NCBI GenBank assembly: GCA_018697195.1
Contig: CM031878.1
Span: 67,903,426 to 67,967,425 of the forward strand
Origin: Certhia americana
Taxonomy: Eukaryota > Chordata > Aves > Passeriformes > Certhiidae
Length of the DNA stretch: 64,000 bases
Direction of reading: 5' to 3'
The stretch's first letter is position 1. Every line of letters starts with the position of its first letter. Below, piece after piece: positions 11,020 to 23,455 of the stretch. The translations under genes and the position numbers were made by a program. The notes beneath the pieces were generated by a model. That model was not told the DNA's origin. It saw only the letters and a program-made list of their open reading frames with translations, and did no database searches.

Positions 11020-14000
11020 CTTCTTCATGATTTACTGTAATAAGACAGTATGTAATGATAACTTATACTGAGTCATTCATGTTTCTCATAAGTTTAGTCA
11101 GAGCAGCTCCCAGAAGAATTAATTTCTTGTTGCAGCTGTACATTTCTACATTTACCCTCTTCTGTTGAAGAGTCATCAGGGTAGTAACATTGATATGCTT
11201 CCTTGTGTGCCATTTATGCACTTACATTTGAATCCAATGCAGTGGTACAGGATGGTTACTCATAGAAATAGCAATTGTAAAAACAATAATCTTTGTGTTT
11301 TTTCACCTTCTTAACACCTTAATTCATACTCAGACTGCACAGTCTCTTTGCCAGAATTTGTATTGACATCATACATTTGTCAGACTTCTAGTTGGTTGCA
11401 AATTTGTAATGATTTTCAGTTTCTTTTTACTATGATATTGCAGCTTTCTTCCCAATGTGGTGGAATTTGGATTAGGTTTTGAGACAGTGCCACTCAATGA
11501 GGTCAAATTCTTTACTAATTCCATCCATCTCATGTTATATAAAACTAAATTAGGGCCAAGAAATCCAGGCAATTGTTCTATTGTATGTGCATTCCTCTGT
11601 GTAGCAACGGTAGAGAATATCATATGAGAAGAAGACAATTAACTGGCTTAATTCCTATATACAGAAACAAAAACACACAATATGAATGGTCTGTCCAGGT
11701 ATCCAAACCAAAATTTGAAAAATTTTGAGCATAACAAGCAAATTCTCCCTGATAGTGTACTATGGGAGTATTTCTTGGAAACATTCTCTAAGGATGTTCC
11801 CCTCAGGTCTCATGAAACATCTTGATGGATAGTGTATGGCAGAAATTCCTGATTTACTGGCAATGCTTTTTGCTACAGGTAGCCTATTTTTACTGAAACA
11901 CTCAGGCCCTGAATCAACTGATTTTTAAAGGCACGCTGTGGTTCAAGGCTGTAACAGTCTTGCTTCTTAAAATACCACTTCAAGATCATCAAATATATTA
12001 CCTTCTTTTTTATGTCAACACTGACAGCTGGGAAAATCTGTGTGGTGTTACACTGACATTGAGGCCATCAAGGTTTGAACCCCTTGAGATCTGAACCAAA
12101 TTTTGCAATTTTTTTCAAGTTAATCACTAGCTATAGCTAGGCAGTTATGACTAAGCAATTCCATTGTGAATATTGTAGGCTTGGCTAATCTTTTGTTTTA
12201 AGTAAAAGGGAAGGCAATCCCAAAATGAATAGGCTATCTGGATGAAAGCCACCAGGAGTGAAGTCAGCAGTACTGAGCTGACTAACGTCATTCAGATGTT
12301 GGCAGATGATGTCCAGCAAGACATTGACCACCCAAAATAGACCCCAGACTCAAATGGAGGGAAGAACTGTTCATGTGGACTAATTAGCATGAGAAGTAAG
12401 AGTTGTCACAAGTTGGGGTTTGAGTACTAACTAATAAGTTACTTACAATCTGTAGCCAGAAAATGCTGATGCCTTTTTTAAAATGTAAAAATAGTGTAAA
12501 ATTTTGGCGATCAGGGAGCCAGACTTTGTGAGTTACCAGCCAGCTCTCTACTTTGTGCATAGCAGAATAAAAATTAAAAATGCCCCTCTTTGCAGTGTGA
12601 ATTGGCACTTTGCACTGTGTAGCAAGCCTGCATTTTGGACAATATCACTGAAAGGACATACTAACCAGGTAACTTGCTTTGGAGTGCTAAACAATATGAT
12701 TTCTTTTGGTTTTTTTGCAAGTTACTCCACAGGAATCTTTCTAAAAACACTTTGGGTGGATAATATTTGTGACATCATAAAATGCTTTGGCCAGGCAGTA
12801 CATTGAGCATTGTTCTAAAACTTAGTGACAATGATGAATCCAGCATATTTCTATAATTAGAAGCCAAGTCTTTACTGTGTAAGTTTTTCATGTAAATGAC
12901 TCATACAGTCTGTGAAGCTACTGTAGAATTGGAATACAAGGAATTTTAAGAAATGTCATTGAAAAAAGCAGAAGTGACCTGATGCTTGCCTGATCATATA
13001 TAAAAATAATTTTCCAAACAAGGTTTTTGAACATATTTACACACAATATAAGTACTGCCATGACTAATATCTATCCATGTGTGTCCATGGTTCTTTACAA
13101 ATGACATGAAAAAGACTGGACAAAAGTTGACCAGGTTTACACTCAATAAAATGGAGGGAGGCATAAGGAAAAAAAGGTCAAAAAATTTGTTGCAATTACT
13201 CTCCTCATAAGCTGCCATTAATTGTTTTACTAAATTGATATAAAAACAATGATTCAGATCTGTGGGCTGCCATTTGAGAGCTGGGAACACATCCATTTTT
13301 ACTCTTCTGTCTGTTTATCTACTGTAGAGGTATTCATCCAAATCTCATTTTAAATCTTTCTGGCTGCCAAATAAGACGGTATGCAAATGATTCCATAAAT
13401 TCTGCATTTTGTCAAAATGGAGTTGAAAAAACTGCTTTATTTCTAAACCTTTGGAGGCTCGCTAAGAACATTTGTAGTAGAAATGCTCAAGTCTGTGTTG
13501 AGGGAGGGAGAAGAAATACCCAGCTACAACTAGAAACTTCTAACTACATGGAGAGCAGTTATTGTAGATTTTGCAACATTTGTGATTTGGAAATGTTTTG
13601 ACCAGTCTTCCTGCAATCCAGTGGTAACTCTTACAGTATTTTTTTCCATAGTGTTTCACCTTGAACTACAGTATATTTTACATAAAACGGCATTTCCCTC
13701 TGACTTTCTTTCCTCTAGGAAACATAGGCAGCCCAGAATACCTTTTGAGTTAATATTTTTTCATACTTGATGCCAGTGTATTCTGGTATACTATAATGTA
13801 TTTCCTTTTTGAGGAAAGTACCTTGGTGCTCCATAACCAATAATACATCAAATAAATAGCATATGTTTTCTTGAATTCTGTACTACTTCAAGCTCTCATG
13901 AGCTCTCAAAATACCTGCAAAGGAATTTAGGTTTAACCTAGTTGAAGATACTGTCAGAAGTGCCAAGTGGCTCTGGATGAAGAACAATGCTCCCTGACAG

Positions 14001-14114
14001 ATGAGTACCTAATGCGAAGTTGGGTCCAGTTACTTTTTCATTGTATGTCTTTATATCTCGGAATTAGATAAATCTATTTTTTTTTTTCTTCTATTTTCTG
14101 TTTTTACATTTTTG
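11020..14114. other. Unique non-coding DNA
   Basis: No gene or repeat is recognised. Open frames of up to 100 codons (12504-12806, 12994-13296) have no family resemblance, and their composition follows the AT-rich background. Confidence 0.55.
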
Positions 14115-14603
14115 TGTTTGCCGGCCGGCTATTTATCTTCTTCCGAGAATGTACACAATTTCGTTTTCACCAGCCAGAGATCTTGAAGGAAAGGTGAGCG
14201 TGAGGCTTTTCTCTTCATAATTTATTTTCTCTTACCATTTCAAATACCAAAGCTAACTACAAAATGTAGAAATGCCCAACTACTCACTACGAAATACTAA
14301 AAGCCTAATGTTCTAATGTCTAAATGCTCCCTACAAAGTGCAAAAAGCTTAATGTTCCCACCCTCAGGGTGGCGTGGATATTTATACTACATTCTACGTA
14401 ATCAGTATTTATAATTTTACTCCAATAACTATTATCTATGTTAGAAGGTTAGACTCTATTCTAAGCCAACTATAATGTGCCACCTCACAGCAGAACATGG
14501 AGGCAAGGAAGAAGAAGGAAGAAACCCAAAAGCCATGTGCTTCCTCCATCTTGTCATCACTTGCTTACCATCCTAAAAACCCCATATATCTAAAATTCTC
14601 ACA
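14115..14603 (-). mobile_element. Candidate retroviral LTR, minus strand
   Basis: Read on the minus strand, the segment begins TGTGAGAATTTTAGATATAT and ends CCGGCCGGCAAACA. It holds a TATAAATA box (plus 14379-14386) and, 153 bp downstream, AATAAA (plus 14221-14226), followed by a CCTCACGCTCACC-type stretch. This TATA, polyA signal and U5-like order is what an LTR shows. CpG sites (GCCGGCCGGC, TTCCGAG, TTTCGTT, GTGAGCG) stand out from the AT-rich surroundings. A perfect 7-bp hairpin, CCACCCT-C-AGGGTGG (14358-14372), lies just downstream of the TATA box. No matching flanking duplication was found and the borders are tentative. It could also be part of another repeat type. Confidence 0.55.
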
Positions 14604-16041
14604 CTGTGATAAAACTATGCAGTATTCTACTATTTAATACACACTCTTGAAAACTTTGCTTCACTTCAGAGCTTTAAAGCCCTTTTTCCATGAACAAAGG
14701 TTAAAAACACTGTTTCAGAGATTCTAAAATCTCTCAAACATGCAAAGAGAAATTCGTCATATTTCCAGACTCCGACATTTATACTGCCCACTGTTTTCAG
14801 GTAAAACCAGCCCATTTTAATCAATTTGCAAGATGAGGACAATTACAACTAGACAAATTATCTCAAATGCTGGTAAATCCTCTGTGTGTTCCCAAATGTC
14901 TTCAGTATGAATTTTTTCAGTATGTTGAGTTTTATGATGTATTTGCTCTGAGTGATGTAAAAGCAAGTGATGTGAACAAGTTTCTGTTTCTAACATGTTT
15001 TTAAAAATAGACATGAAGTATTTATTATTTTGCTTGTATTTTAAGTAGTGGCCTTGGCTTTCCAAGATAGCCTCTGTGTATGTACATACCTATCACAATA
15101 TGCTTTGGTTTTGTCCAGTCTTCAGGCATACCATCATCAGAGTGCTTCATAATAACAGTAAATCACATAACCCCCCCTTTTTTCAGTAATAAATATGTAA
15201 AACAAAATTTATAAGGATCTGAGACTGTACAAAAATTCAGAGTTTAATGAACTTGAAGGCATGGGAAAGTATTATCTGTACATTTCAGAATATTGCTATA
15301 AAGGCATTATTGCCATAATATACCAGGGATTTTTTATCTAATGTTTTTCAGTTTCAGTGCAGTGGGATTACTGGGTTAAATTTTGTCACTGTGCTGGAAA
15401 AAGTCTTTGTAAATGCTCTTATATTTGAAAAGAGGGAGTAAACATTTCTCTTGCCTTCAGTTTTCCAGTCTATAATTCGGCGATGGTTGTGAGGTGTCAA
15501 ATCAAGACACTTCATGTTTTATTCTTAACTTGCAATTAGAACAAAACTGTTCTAATATGTGTAATTTGAAATCTATCTAAAACAGAGCTTCTTATATTGC
15601 ATCTACAAGTGAGGCACTGTCACACCCAAAGTTCCATTTTGTACTATGGTCTTAAATCATGGACACCAATGGCACAAATGCGCTATGATGTTTTTTGATA
15701 ATGCCACATCCGTGTAGGCTGACCTAAATCTCAGACCCCTGTACTTTCAGTCTCCCAATGTCCCACACAGCTGGATGTCTTTGTTGCTGGGTTTCTCAGT
15801 ATCAAATTTCTGATGCTCTTTTCTGCTAAAATCTGGAGTGCACTGGGAGCATTAGGTGTAGGGGAATAATGTATGTGCTTCCCACAGAAAGATGTTGTAT
15901 CACCAAGCATGTTTGGGGATCTGGATGCAGGTACTGGTCATTAGGCATGTAAGGCTGAAATGCCTAATGACCTTGGTGCAGGGGATTTGGCAGGTCTCTG
16001 TGTGCATTTTTTCACTCACATTGAGAGCAGTAGTGCCACTG
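14604..16041. other. Non-coding DNA between two LTRs
   Basis: No retroviral gag, pol or env remnants can be recognised, so the flanking LTRs do not appear to be the two ends of one provirus; they also differ in sequence. A notable hairpin lies at 15936-15972. Confidence 0.55.
15936..15972. repeat. 13-bp perfect inverted repeat
   Basis: Arms GGTCATTAGGCAT (15936-15948) and ATGCCTAATGACC (15960-15972) are exact reverse complements with an 11-nt spacer. It lies about 70 bp outside the left edge of the LTR at 16042. A stable hairpin is possible in RNA or single-stranded DNA. No adjoining T-run or known motif assigns a role. Confidence 0.65.
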
Positions 16042-17132
16042 TGTGGTAAACACTCTGGCTGGATGACAGGTATTCACCAAAATCTTTCTGTTGCTCCGAT
16101 CCTCAGCTGAGCAGGGGAGAGTAACTACAGAAAAGGGCTCATGTTTTCACATAAAACAGGAAGAGGTTACTCATCAATGACCTTTACAGTCATATTAGAC
16201 TTTGGTAAATTAGTTTAACTTATTATAACTCAAATTCGAGTAGAATAATGAAAAATAAAACCTTAAAACCTTAAAAACATCTTTCACCCATCCCTCCCTC
16301 TTTCCTGAGCTTAACTTTACCCCAGATTCAGTCCCTCCTCCCCTTCAGGAGCCCAGTGGGGTGGGCTGTGGTCATTGCATCACCCTTTGTTTCTGCTGCT
16401 CCTTCCTTCACAGGGGGAGGACTTCTCACACTCTTCCCCAGTGTGTGGTCCCTCCCATGGGAGACCAAACTCTGTGAACTTGTCCAGTATGGGACCCTCC
16501 CACAGGATGCAATTATTTACACACTACTCCAGTACGAGTCCCTCTCACCCAGTGTAGTCCTTCAGGAACAGTGTGCTCCAGCATGGGTCCCCCACAGGGT
16601 CACAGATTCTGACCATGAAACCTGCTCCAGCGTGGCCTCCTCTCTTCACAGGGCCACAGGTCCTGCCAAGAACCCGCTCCAGCGCAGGTTTCCCACCCCA
16701 CAGGGTCCCATGTTGCTTCAGGCACCCCCACCTTCTCCAGCATGGGGTCCTCCTTGGACTGCAGGGGGCACAGCTGCCTCGCCATGGGCTGCACCTTGGG
16801 CTGCAGGGAATTCTGCTCCAGTGCATTGAGCACCTCCTCCTACTTCTTCTTCACTGATTTTGGTGCCTGGGTGGCTGCTCCTGTCATATATTCTCATTTC
16901 CCTTTTCTCTGGCTAAAATTTGCTTCTGTGCAATAACTTCATTCCCTTAAATCTTCTGTTCTGTAGGCACTACCACTATTGTTGTTGGGCTGAGCCTTGG
17001 CCAGTGGCAGGTCTGTCCCAGAGCCAGGTGGAATTGGAATCATTAGACACTGGGGAAACTTATGGCAGTTTCTTACAGGAACTACTCCTGTACCTCCCTG
17101 CTTCCAAAATCCTGCCATGCAAACCCAACACA
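16042..17132 (-). mobile_element. Long avian endogenous retrovirus LTR with internal tandem repeats, minus strand
   Basis: On the minus strand the element starts TGTGTTGGGTTTGCATGGCA and ends with a TTTACCACA-like terminus, about 1,091 bp, which is long for an LTR. From memory it matches, along its whole length, a long LTR family widespread in birds; the superfamily assignment (ERVL or ERVK) is unsure. The centre holds diverged units that start CTCCAGYRYRGG on the plus strand at about 16482, 16527, 16576, 16625, 16677, 16735 and 16816, a period near 45-58 bp apart from the last unit. The expected polyadenylation signal near plus 16220 reads AATAAG. Open frames of up to 157 codons on both strands (16356-16829, 16545-16826) are by-products of the GC-rich repeats. 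No TG/CA-adjacent target duplication matches, and no internal proviral region follows. Confidence 0.82.
16482..16830. repeat. Diverged tandem array inside the 16042 LTR
   Basis: At least seven CTCCAG-initiated units are spaced about 45, 49, 49, 52, 58 and 81 bp apart, each followed by GG and TCC-rich sequence and often CACAGGG. The array keeps frames open on both strands without coding constraint. In the LTR it would lie in the transcribed or U3-proximal portion. Whether it binds a host factor is unknown. Confidence 0.7.
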
Positions 17133-20100
17133 CAATAACAGCTGTTAGCCTGTGCAATTCTGATCTGTGCCCTTGGGAGTAAATACTGGTTTTGCTATTG
17201 ACAGCAGAGTTACTCTTGTATTAGACCATAAATAGAACACAAATCAACCTAACATTTTCTTTGGGAACTATTTTGTATTTATGCATTTCCATGTATAAAT
17301 GTATGTTTGTATTTTTTGCCTTGAAATATATCCTTGGGATAAAACATATGCTTCTCATTAACTTATTCTTCTGCTATTGAGTAACTTGCAAAACTTGTTC
17401 TCAGTTTATTTCTTTTTGTTGCTTTCTTTTTACACATGCTGTAAGAGTAGAAGTTTGTAGAATTTTCTAAACTGTTCCTCTCTATCACAATTGGGAGTTG
17501 GTAGTTCCCAATGTCCATGTGAATATTTTGATTTCTGTCTGGACTTCTGAACATGAGTTGGAATTGTTATGAACTTGTCTCAGACCATGACGCTAATTAA
17601 GAACTGCTAAGCTGAGGTGAATGGGGGAGCCGAAGTTTTCCCCACCCAGTACCAGAAAGAATGCTGCCCAGAAATCTACAGCTTCTGCTGAGAGTGGAAT
17701 GCAGTCATTGTTATCAGTTTATTGGTTTGTGCCTCCTTTATGTTTTGCTCTCTGGTCATATATATTTGCTGGTGTGTGCCATGATTTTAATTTGATTTTG
17801 TTGTGGCCACTTAAGGTAGTCATTAAACTATACTGGAAGGTTATAAGTATAATATCATCAGGAGCAAAAATTTAGGTTTAGACATTATGGGAATCACCGA
17901 GCACATGCTAATTTCCCTGTTAGTAATTTCCTAGTCCATAAGACTTTTAAATTATACTGGATTTTGTACAATGAGAGTTGTATTCTGCTGCTCCTGTGTC
18001 TCTGGATATATCCTAAGAGAACAGATTTATCCCTGATAGGTCTGTTCTTTAGCATAGCATACCAGATAATGTGCCATATAAATTATAAATCGCCCATATA
18101 AATGGGTTGAAATTCTTCCCCATTCCTCTCTATTGCACAATGGAAAAAAAGGAAGTCAGTATAAGGTGATCTGTGGAAACTTCATTTTGAAATAAATTAA
18201 TCTACTCTGTTGTCTGAAATTGGGAGGTTTCTAGTATAGTAAACACCCAAAATCCATTGTGAGAAAGTAGCTACTTCAAATGTATGATCTTTCCCATATG
18301 AAGAAAGGCAGTGAAAACACACAGTGTAAATTATTATCTGGAGGCACCTTTTTCTGGGTGATGACTATAGAGAGAGTCTAGATAAATAGCCTAGATACAT
18401 CAGTTTTAGAATATGTAGCTGAATGAAACAATCTTGTTCTCTGTGTAGATGGCTTTTTACCGTACTCATTCCCTACAGGCTGAGGCAATGAATCTTGCAG
18501 CTGCCACAGCTTCAAAGGGCTAATGGTAAAAAACATTTAAAGAAACAGATTCAAGCAATGACATTCCTTGCCTTCTAATAATGATGTACCAAACACAGCC
18601 TCTGGCTCAGGAAGTTAATAAGTTGTAAATGCCAGAAGATAGGAGAGTACCTTATAATTTACCCAGTTAAATATTATGTGTTATTATTATTTAATATCTC
18701 CAATGATTTACCCCCCAAAATGAGCAAGGTTTTCAAATCCAATCATGTTAACCAGCCCAAATAACATCAGAGAGAGGATACTATGGACAAAGCTCTGACA
18801 TCTTTGCTAATTTTCTAAAAGCATCTAAATATTTACCAGTCATAGATCCTCTGTAGCCATATGTACTTTCTTGTGGACTTAATGTAAAATATCACCGTAC
18901 TGATTGTTCAGCGCTTTACATATGCTTTGGAGGAGGACAAGTGAAAATTACAAAAAACAACTGATGTTTATATCTAGGAAAAAAAATATAATTGTGACAA
19001 GAATGAAGAATAAATTTCAACACAGCACTGTGGGAATAAAAAGTAGGAAGTGAAAGTATTTTCGGGAGACGAAAGAGAAACCACAGAGACAGAATGAGTA
19101 GGTAATATTTGAGACCTAGATCAGCAAGCAAGTGGAATAGAAAATAAAAGCTAAAGAAAAGGTATTTCCTGCAGTGGAGACAGATATTTGCTCATTTCAG
19201 AATATTTTCACTGGATCATAACAAAACCTTGGGGAGCAACATGTATCCTGTCCACAAACAGAGTGGGCAAATGATGAGACTGAAGGAGTACTGGGTGCTC
19301 AGAGGCAATCAGTAATGGTAGTGGCTCACCTGAGGAGGATTAGTAAAATATTGAGGTTTCTGTGAACAGTTTTAAACTCTAGTTGTTAGGAGGTTTTTTG
19401 TTGATTTTTTTCTCTTACTAAACTGAGGGCAGAACTTTGTTGATGGACAGCACTGCTCTAGGAGGTGGGTGAAGAGGCATCCCTGTTTAGAATATATTTA
19501 TTTTTTATCAGCCATGCAATAATAATTGAAGTGAGAAATATTTCCCTGAGATGAATGGCCTTGCAGGTGGGCTGGTGACCTGAGTCACAGGCAGTGGCCA
19601 TTTGTCTTACCAGATCATTACTCTTAGTTATGCCCTGTGCTTCAGTTATCACAGTTGTTGGAAACAGAGTATGGAAATAACAATTCACTGGGGCCATTCA
19701 CTGTTAGTGGTTATAGGCTGAACTCATTGACCATGTAAAGATGCACCTACATTAGAATAACTGGTATCCATATGGAGACAGAATTTATTTTCACTGCCAA
19801 TTCAGTATTTTTCTGTGGATATTATGATGTAAGCATGAGTCAGCTCACAACGTTTGAACTGTCTCTCAGTGTATTATTGAGGCAATATATTTTGGCATAT
19901 ACCCCTCACTATAGTGGTAAAATTTTTTTCAGCTTTTCAAACTTGATTTTATACTAGCACTTATGCAGTATTTGTCCTACTTGCTTTACACAATTTTTTT
20001 TTACACAAGCCTTTAATTTTATCTCTGCTTCAACTTTTATACTATGGCAAGAGACAGACAAAATCTACAGAATTGAAGAATTGTCTTTAACTCTTGATAT

Positions 20101-20821
20101 TATCACATACAAACAAATAATAATTCAGCGATTTTTTTTTTTCCGGTGAGAATAGTTATGCAGTCAAAAACTTTAACTTTTTCTTTTATAATTTTTTATT
20201 TTGGTATACTAGAAATGGCCCTGTGCCAAAATCTCAGAGAAGAACTGAATATACACACAGGAAAACTGAACAAGATCTGTATTCAGAATCCAAATATTAC
20301 CTATTTTATATTATTTTAATTTTATTTTTAGCTCAAACCCCAATTGTGATCTGATGCACATTTCCCTTTGGAATTTTTAAAATAAAAATTTTTGTATAGT
20401 TGTTAATTTTTGTATTGTCATCCTTTACAACAGTAACAACATCAGCTTTGGAAATTAAACAGCAGTGTATTGGAAATTAAAAATATCAACACTTTTAATC
20501 TGTTTTTGCTCAGGTATATTTTAAATTTGAATTATGCAGTTGTTTTGACTTTTTCACTATTATCTGAGCATCAAGAATATATCTTGTTGACCCTTTGATG
20601 TGTTTTGATGAATATTTTTAAAGGCATTAGACTTTCAGACTGAGGATGCAAAAGAAAAAGAAACCACTGTCCTACAAGAGCTGTCATATGATGAAGAGTG
20701 GTTCTGTAAAGATCACTTACATAAGATGCAAAATGTATTGTAGAAGCAAAGAGATGATTATGGCTATGACTTTACCTAAAGGAAAACTGAGCATATTCAT
20801 CTGGGGGTTTTATTGCTGCCT
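17133..20821. other. Unique non-coding AT-rich DNA
   Basis: No gene or interspersed repeat is recognised. Isolated T runs occur near 20132 and 19994. Confidence 0.55.
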
Positions 20822-20915
20822 AGAATCATAGAATGGTTTGGACTGGAAGGGACCTTAAAGATCATTCTGTATCAACCTGCCTTCCATGGACAGGGACAGT
20901 ATCTGCAGAGGTATT
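20822..20915 (-). mobile_element. CR1 LINE 3' end, short copy
   Basis: The plus strand reads AGAATCATAGAATGGTTTGG, then ACTGGAAGGGACCTTAAAGA and a CCATGGACAGGGACAG block, the reverse complement of the canonical CR1 3' terminus. Fewer than 100 bp survive. The two AGAATCATAGAAT units show a minimal terminal octamer array. Confidence 0.9.
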
Positions 20916-21814
20916 CCAAATTGACACCATCTAGAGGTTTATATGGTGGCTCTGCTTTTTTTTTGGGCTAGGCACTAGACAGTAAATAACAGAGAAACTG
21001 TCTAGGATTTAAAAGTGCAATGGACAGCTGCCAAAGACCAAAATGCTGTCCAGTGTCCTTTTATTAAGAAATATAAAAAGGACATAATTTCTGATAAACA
21101 ATTTTTAGAAATAAAAGAGGCTGTATTCAGCAAAAATTTGGAAGCAACCTTTGGAACATTGTATTTTAAAGGAAGTGAAAAATGGAAGCTAGGAGCATGA
21201 CAGAAACTAAAAAATTATTCAACAGAATTAATCTGCCTTAATCTGGGATACAGTTGTAATTTGCAAGAAGAGTTCTCATTGCTCTAGTGTGCTCATGTGT
21301 AGATTTGCCTCACTATGAAGCTCAAAATATTATTTGAGGTCCAGACTGATTTCTGATGATTGTGTCTTGCTTTTCCCTTGATTTTAAATTTCTTTGAAAT
21401 TCAGTGGACTTTCTGGTTTGACTTGATTGAGTCCTCTTAGTACTCCTTTTGAGAACTGAATAGCAGCACCACCTGGTTACTGAGAGACACATTTTTTACA
21501 AAGTTTCTGGCCAGCATAAGCTCTCTACAAAGTGCCAGAGGGTTGAACCCACATTCCACCCCATTTCCTCCTCGAGACAGGGTAGAGTTTCAATGGCTGC
21601 AACAAGCTTAGTGTTAATGTTGAGTAGGTTTTCCCAGTCATGCATTCTGGTTTGTGGAAGCCTACCAAGCAACACTAGGAGATCTCCACTGCCTGTTGTA
21701 CTGTGCTCTTCACAAGGAAAACTGCTGGTACTGTAGGACCAATGATTTCCAATGTTTCCGATAATCTTTACAAGGATTAAGTGTAAGGGGGGTATGCTGA
21801 GGCTAAATATGTGT
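20916..21814. other. Unique non-coding DNA
   Basis: No recognisable feature. A 140-codon minus-strand frame at 21496-21918 overlaps the following CR1 on the opposite strand and is judged a chance frame. Confidence 0.5.
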
Positions 21815-22015
21815 TTTTCAACAAGGGTAGTGAAACACAGGCACAGGTTGCCCAGAGAGTTGGTATGTACCCCACCCCTGGAAACATTCACAGTCAGGCT
21901 GGATGGGTCTTCAGGCAATGTGATCTAATTGAAGATATGCCAGTTTATAGAAGGGAGCTAGACTAGATGACCTTTAAAAGTTACTTTCCAACTCAACTGT
22001 TCTACAATTCTTTGT
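21815..22015 (+). mobile_element. CR1 LINE 3' fragment
   Basis: The sequence runs through CACAGGTTGCCCAGAGAG, a CCTGGAAACATTCA block, GGCTGGATGGGTCTT and CTAGATGACCTTTAAAAG, then CTTTCCAACTCAACTGTTCT and ends TACAATTCTTTG. This is the order of motifs in the CR1 3' untranslated region. The terminal octamers have decayed to a single ACAATTCT. It is about 200 bp long with no coding part. Confidence 0.85.
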
Positions 22016-23415
22016 TTTAAGTGGTTATGGTTTTAAACATAATTTCTGTAGCATCAAATAAAAAAGGAATGAGTTTTGTTTAATTGATGATTCTATTTTT
22101 GTGTTAGTACAGTCTATCATAAACTGAGAGCAAGCTTTAGCAACTTCATGACTAAGCAGTTTTACCTCCATCTGTCCTTTATGCATTGTAGATGGTGTGA
22201 ACAAACAGCAAACTGAGACTGAACTTTCCATTCTTCATTCATATTATTGTTGAAATCCCACATCTACACTGTATTAAGCACAGAGAACGATAACATCCCT
22301 GGCTCATTTATTATGGCATAACAAAGTGGCAAAAATGACATCCTGAATGACCAAGCATTAAAGTATGATGAATTCACCTCCTAACATGGGTGCATTGCTG
22401 AGGTGCTCATTGGAAGGCACTGTTAGCACGCCTGAACTGCGGAGTGCTTCTGCTCTGTGAAAGCAGGTGTCTATTGTGTATTCTGTCCCAGCTCCATTCA
22501 TGGAGCTCACTCATATCAATAAGACGTGCAGAACTGGGCAGAATATGCAATAAGGATTTACACTGCAATTATTATAGGGCTGCAGTTTGGTTCCCAAAGT
22601 GTGTTGCCATAAGGCTGGTGCTTCTTAAAACAATGCAGAAGAATCTGTCATTACTCAGGTAGCAGGCATATCTGGTAATATTTATTAAATTCTGTGGATT
22701 TTTATAAAAAAATGCACAAAACTATATATATTCCACATAAAAAAATGATAAGCCATCCAATTTCATTTAAACTATAACAGAGATGAAATCACACCAGTGG
22801 CATTTTCACATAAGGCACCTGTCTGATAAATGAAGAATAAATGTAGAAGACATCAAAATATTACAATCTGAGATATTTGTAACTTCAATTTTTTTTTCTG
22901 TGTCCTAAAGAAAAAAGTGTAAGAATTTAATGAGTGCTCTGCCATTTGCTGATGGAGTATAGTAAGTATATTTGTCCCTAAAATGTCTCTGTTTTAAAGT
23001 ATTATTTGGATCTGTAAGATGATCCATCTTCTTCTCTGAAAGATCTAGTGAAAAAAACCCCCAGCCTCAGAATTTGCTTCTATAAGAATTCTCTGTTTCT
23101 GTAATATACGTCCCAGTCACAACTGGGTGTTTGGGTACTTTCATATTATACTGTACATTGCCTTCCCATTTCTTTGACTCTTCCAAGACTGCTTGAACTG
23201 GAATTCTGAATTAATAATTTGGAAGATGCTCCTTTTGCCTGAAATTACTGACTTCAGTACACACTGAACTTGGCCTAATATATTATCACTTCTCAGATGT
23301 GGGTCTTACCCTTTCTGTAGCAGATCAAAATTTGCAGATGTCTTTTTTTATCCTTTCTGTCAGTAAGAGGGAGGTAACCAATTAGGATTAACCAATTAGG
23401 ATTTTTTATTTCAAA

Positions 23416-23420
<5 letters not shown>
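22016..23420. other. Unique non-coding DNA
   Basis: No gene or interspersed repeat is seen. A minor 14-bp tandem duplication (ACCAATTAGGATTA) lies near 23377-23404. Confidence 0.5.

Positions 23421-23452
<32 letters not shown>
23421..23452. repeat. (AT)16 microsatellite
   Basis: Sixteen uninterrupted AT dinucleotides, a likely length-polymorphic site. Confidence 0.97.

Positions 23453-23455
<3 letters not shown>

Noticed and set aside
16356..16829. 157-codon open frame, the longest in the window
   Set aside because: It is produced by the tandem repeats of a minus-strand LTR; open frames exist on both strands over the same bases.
10592..17132. A single provirus bounded by LTRs
   Set aside because: The LTRs differ from each other and no gag, pol or env-like sequence is recognisable between them.
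21496..21918. 140-codon minus-strand frame
   Set aside because: Its first quarter is antisense to a CR1 tail, the remainder has no recognisable domain, and no splice or promoter context is visible.
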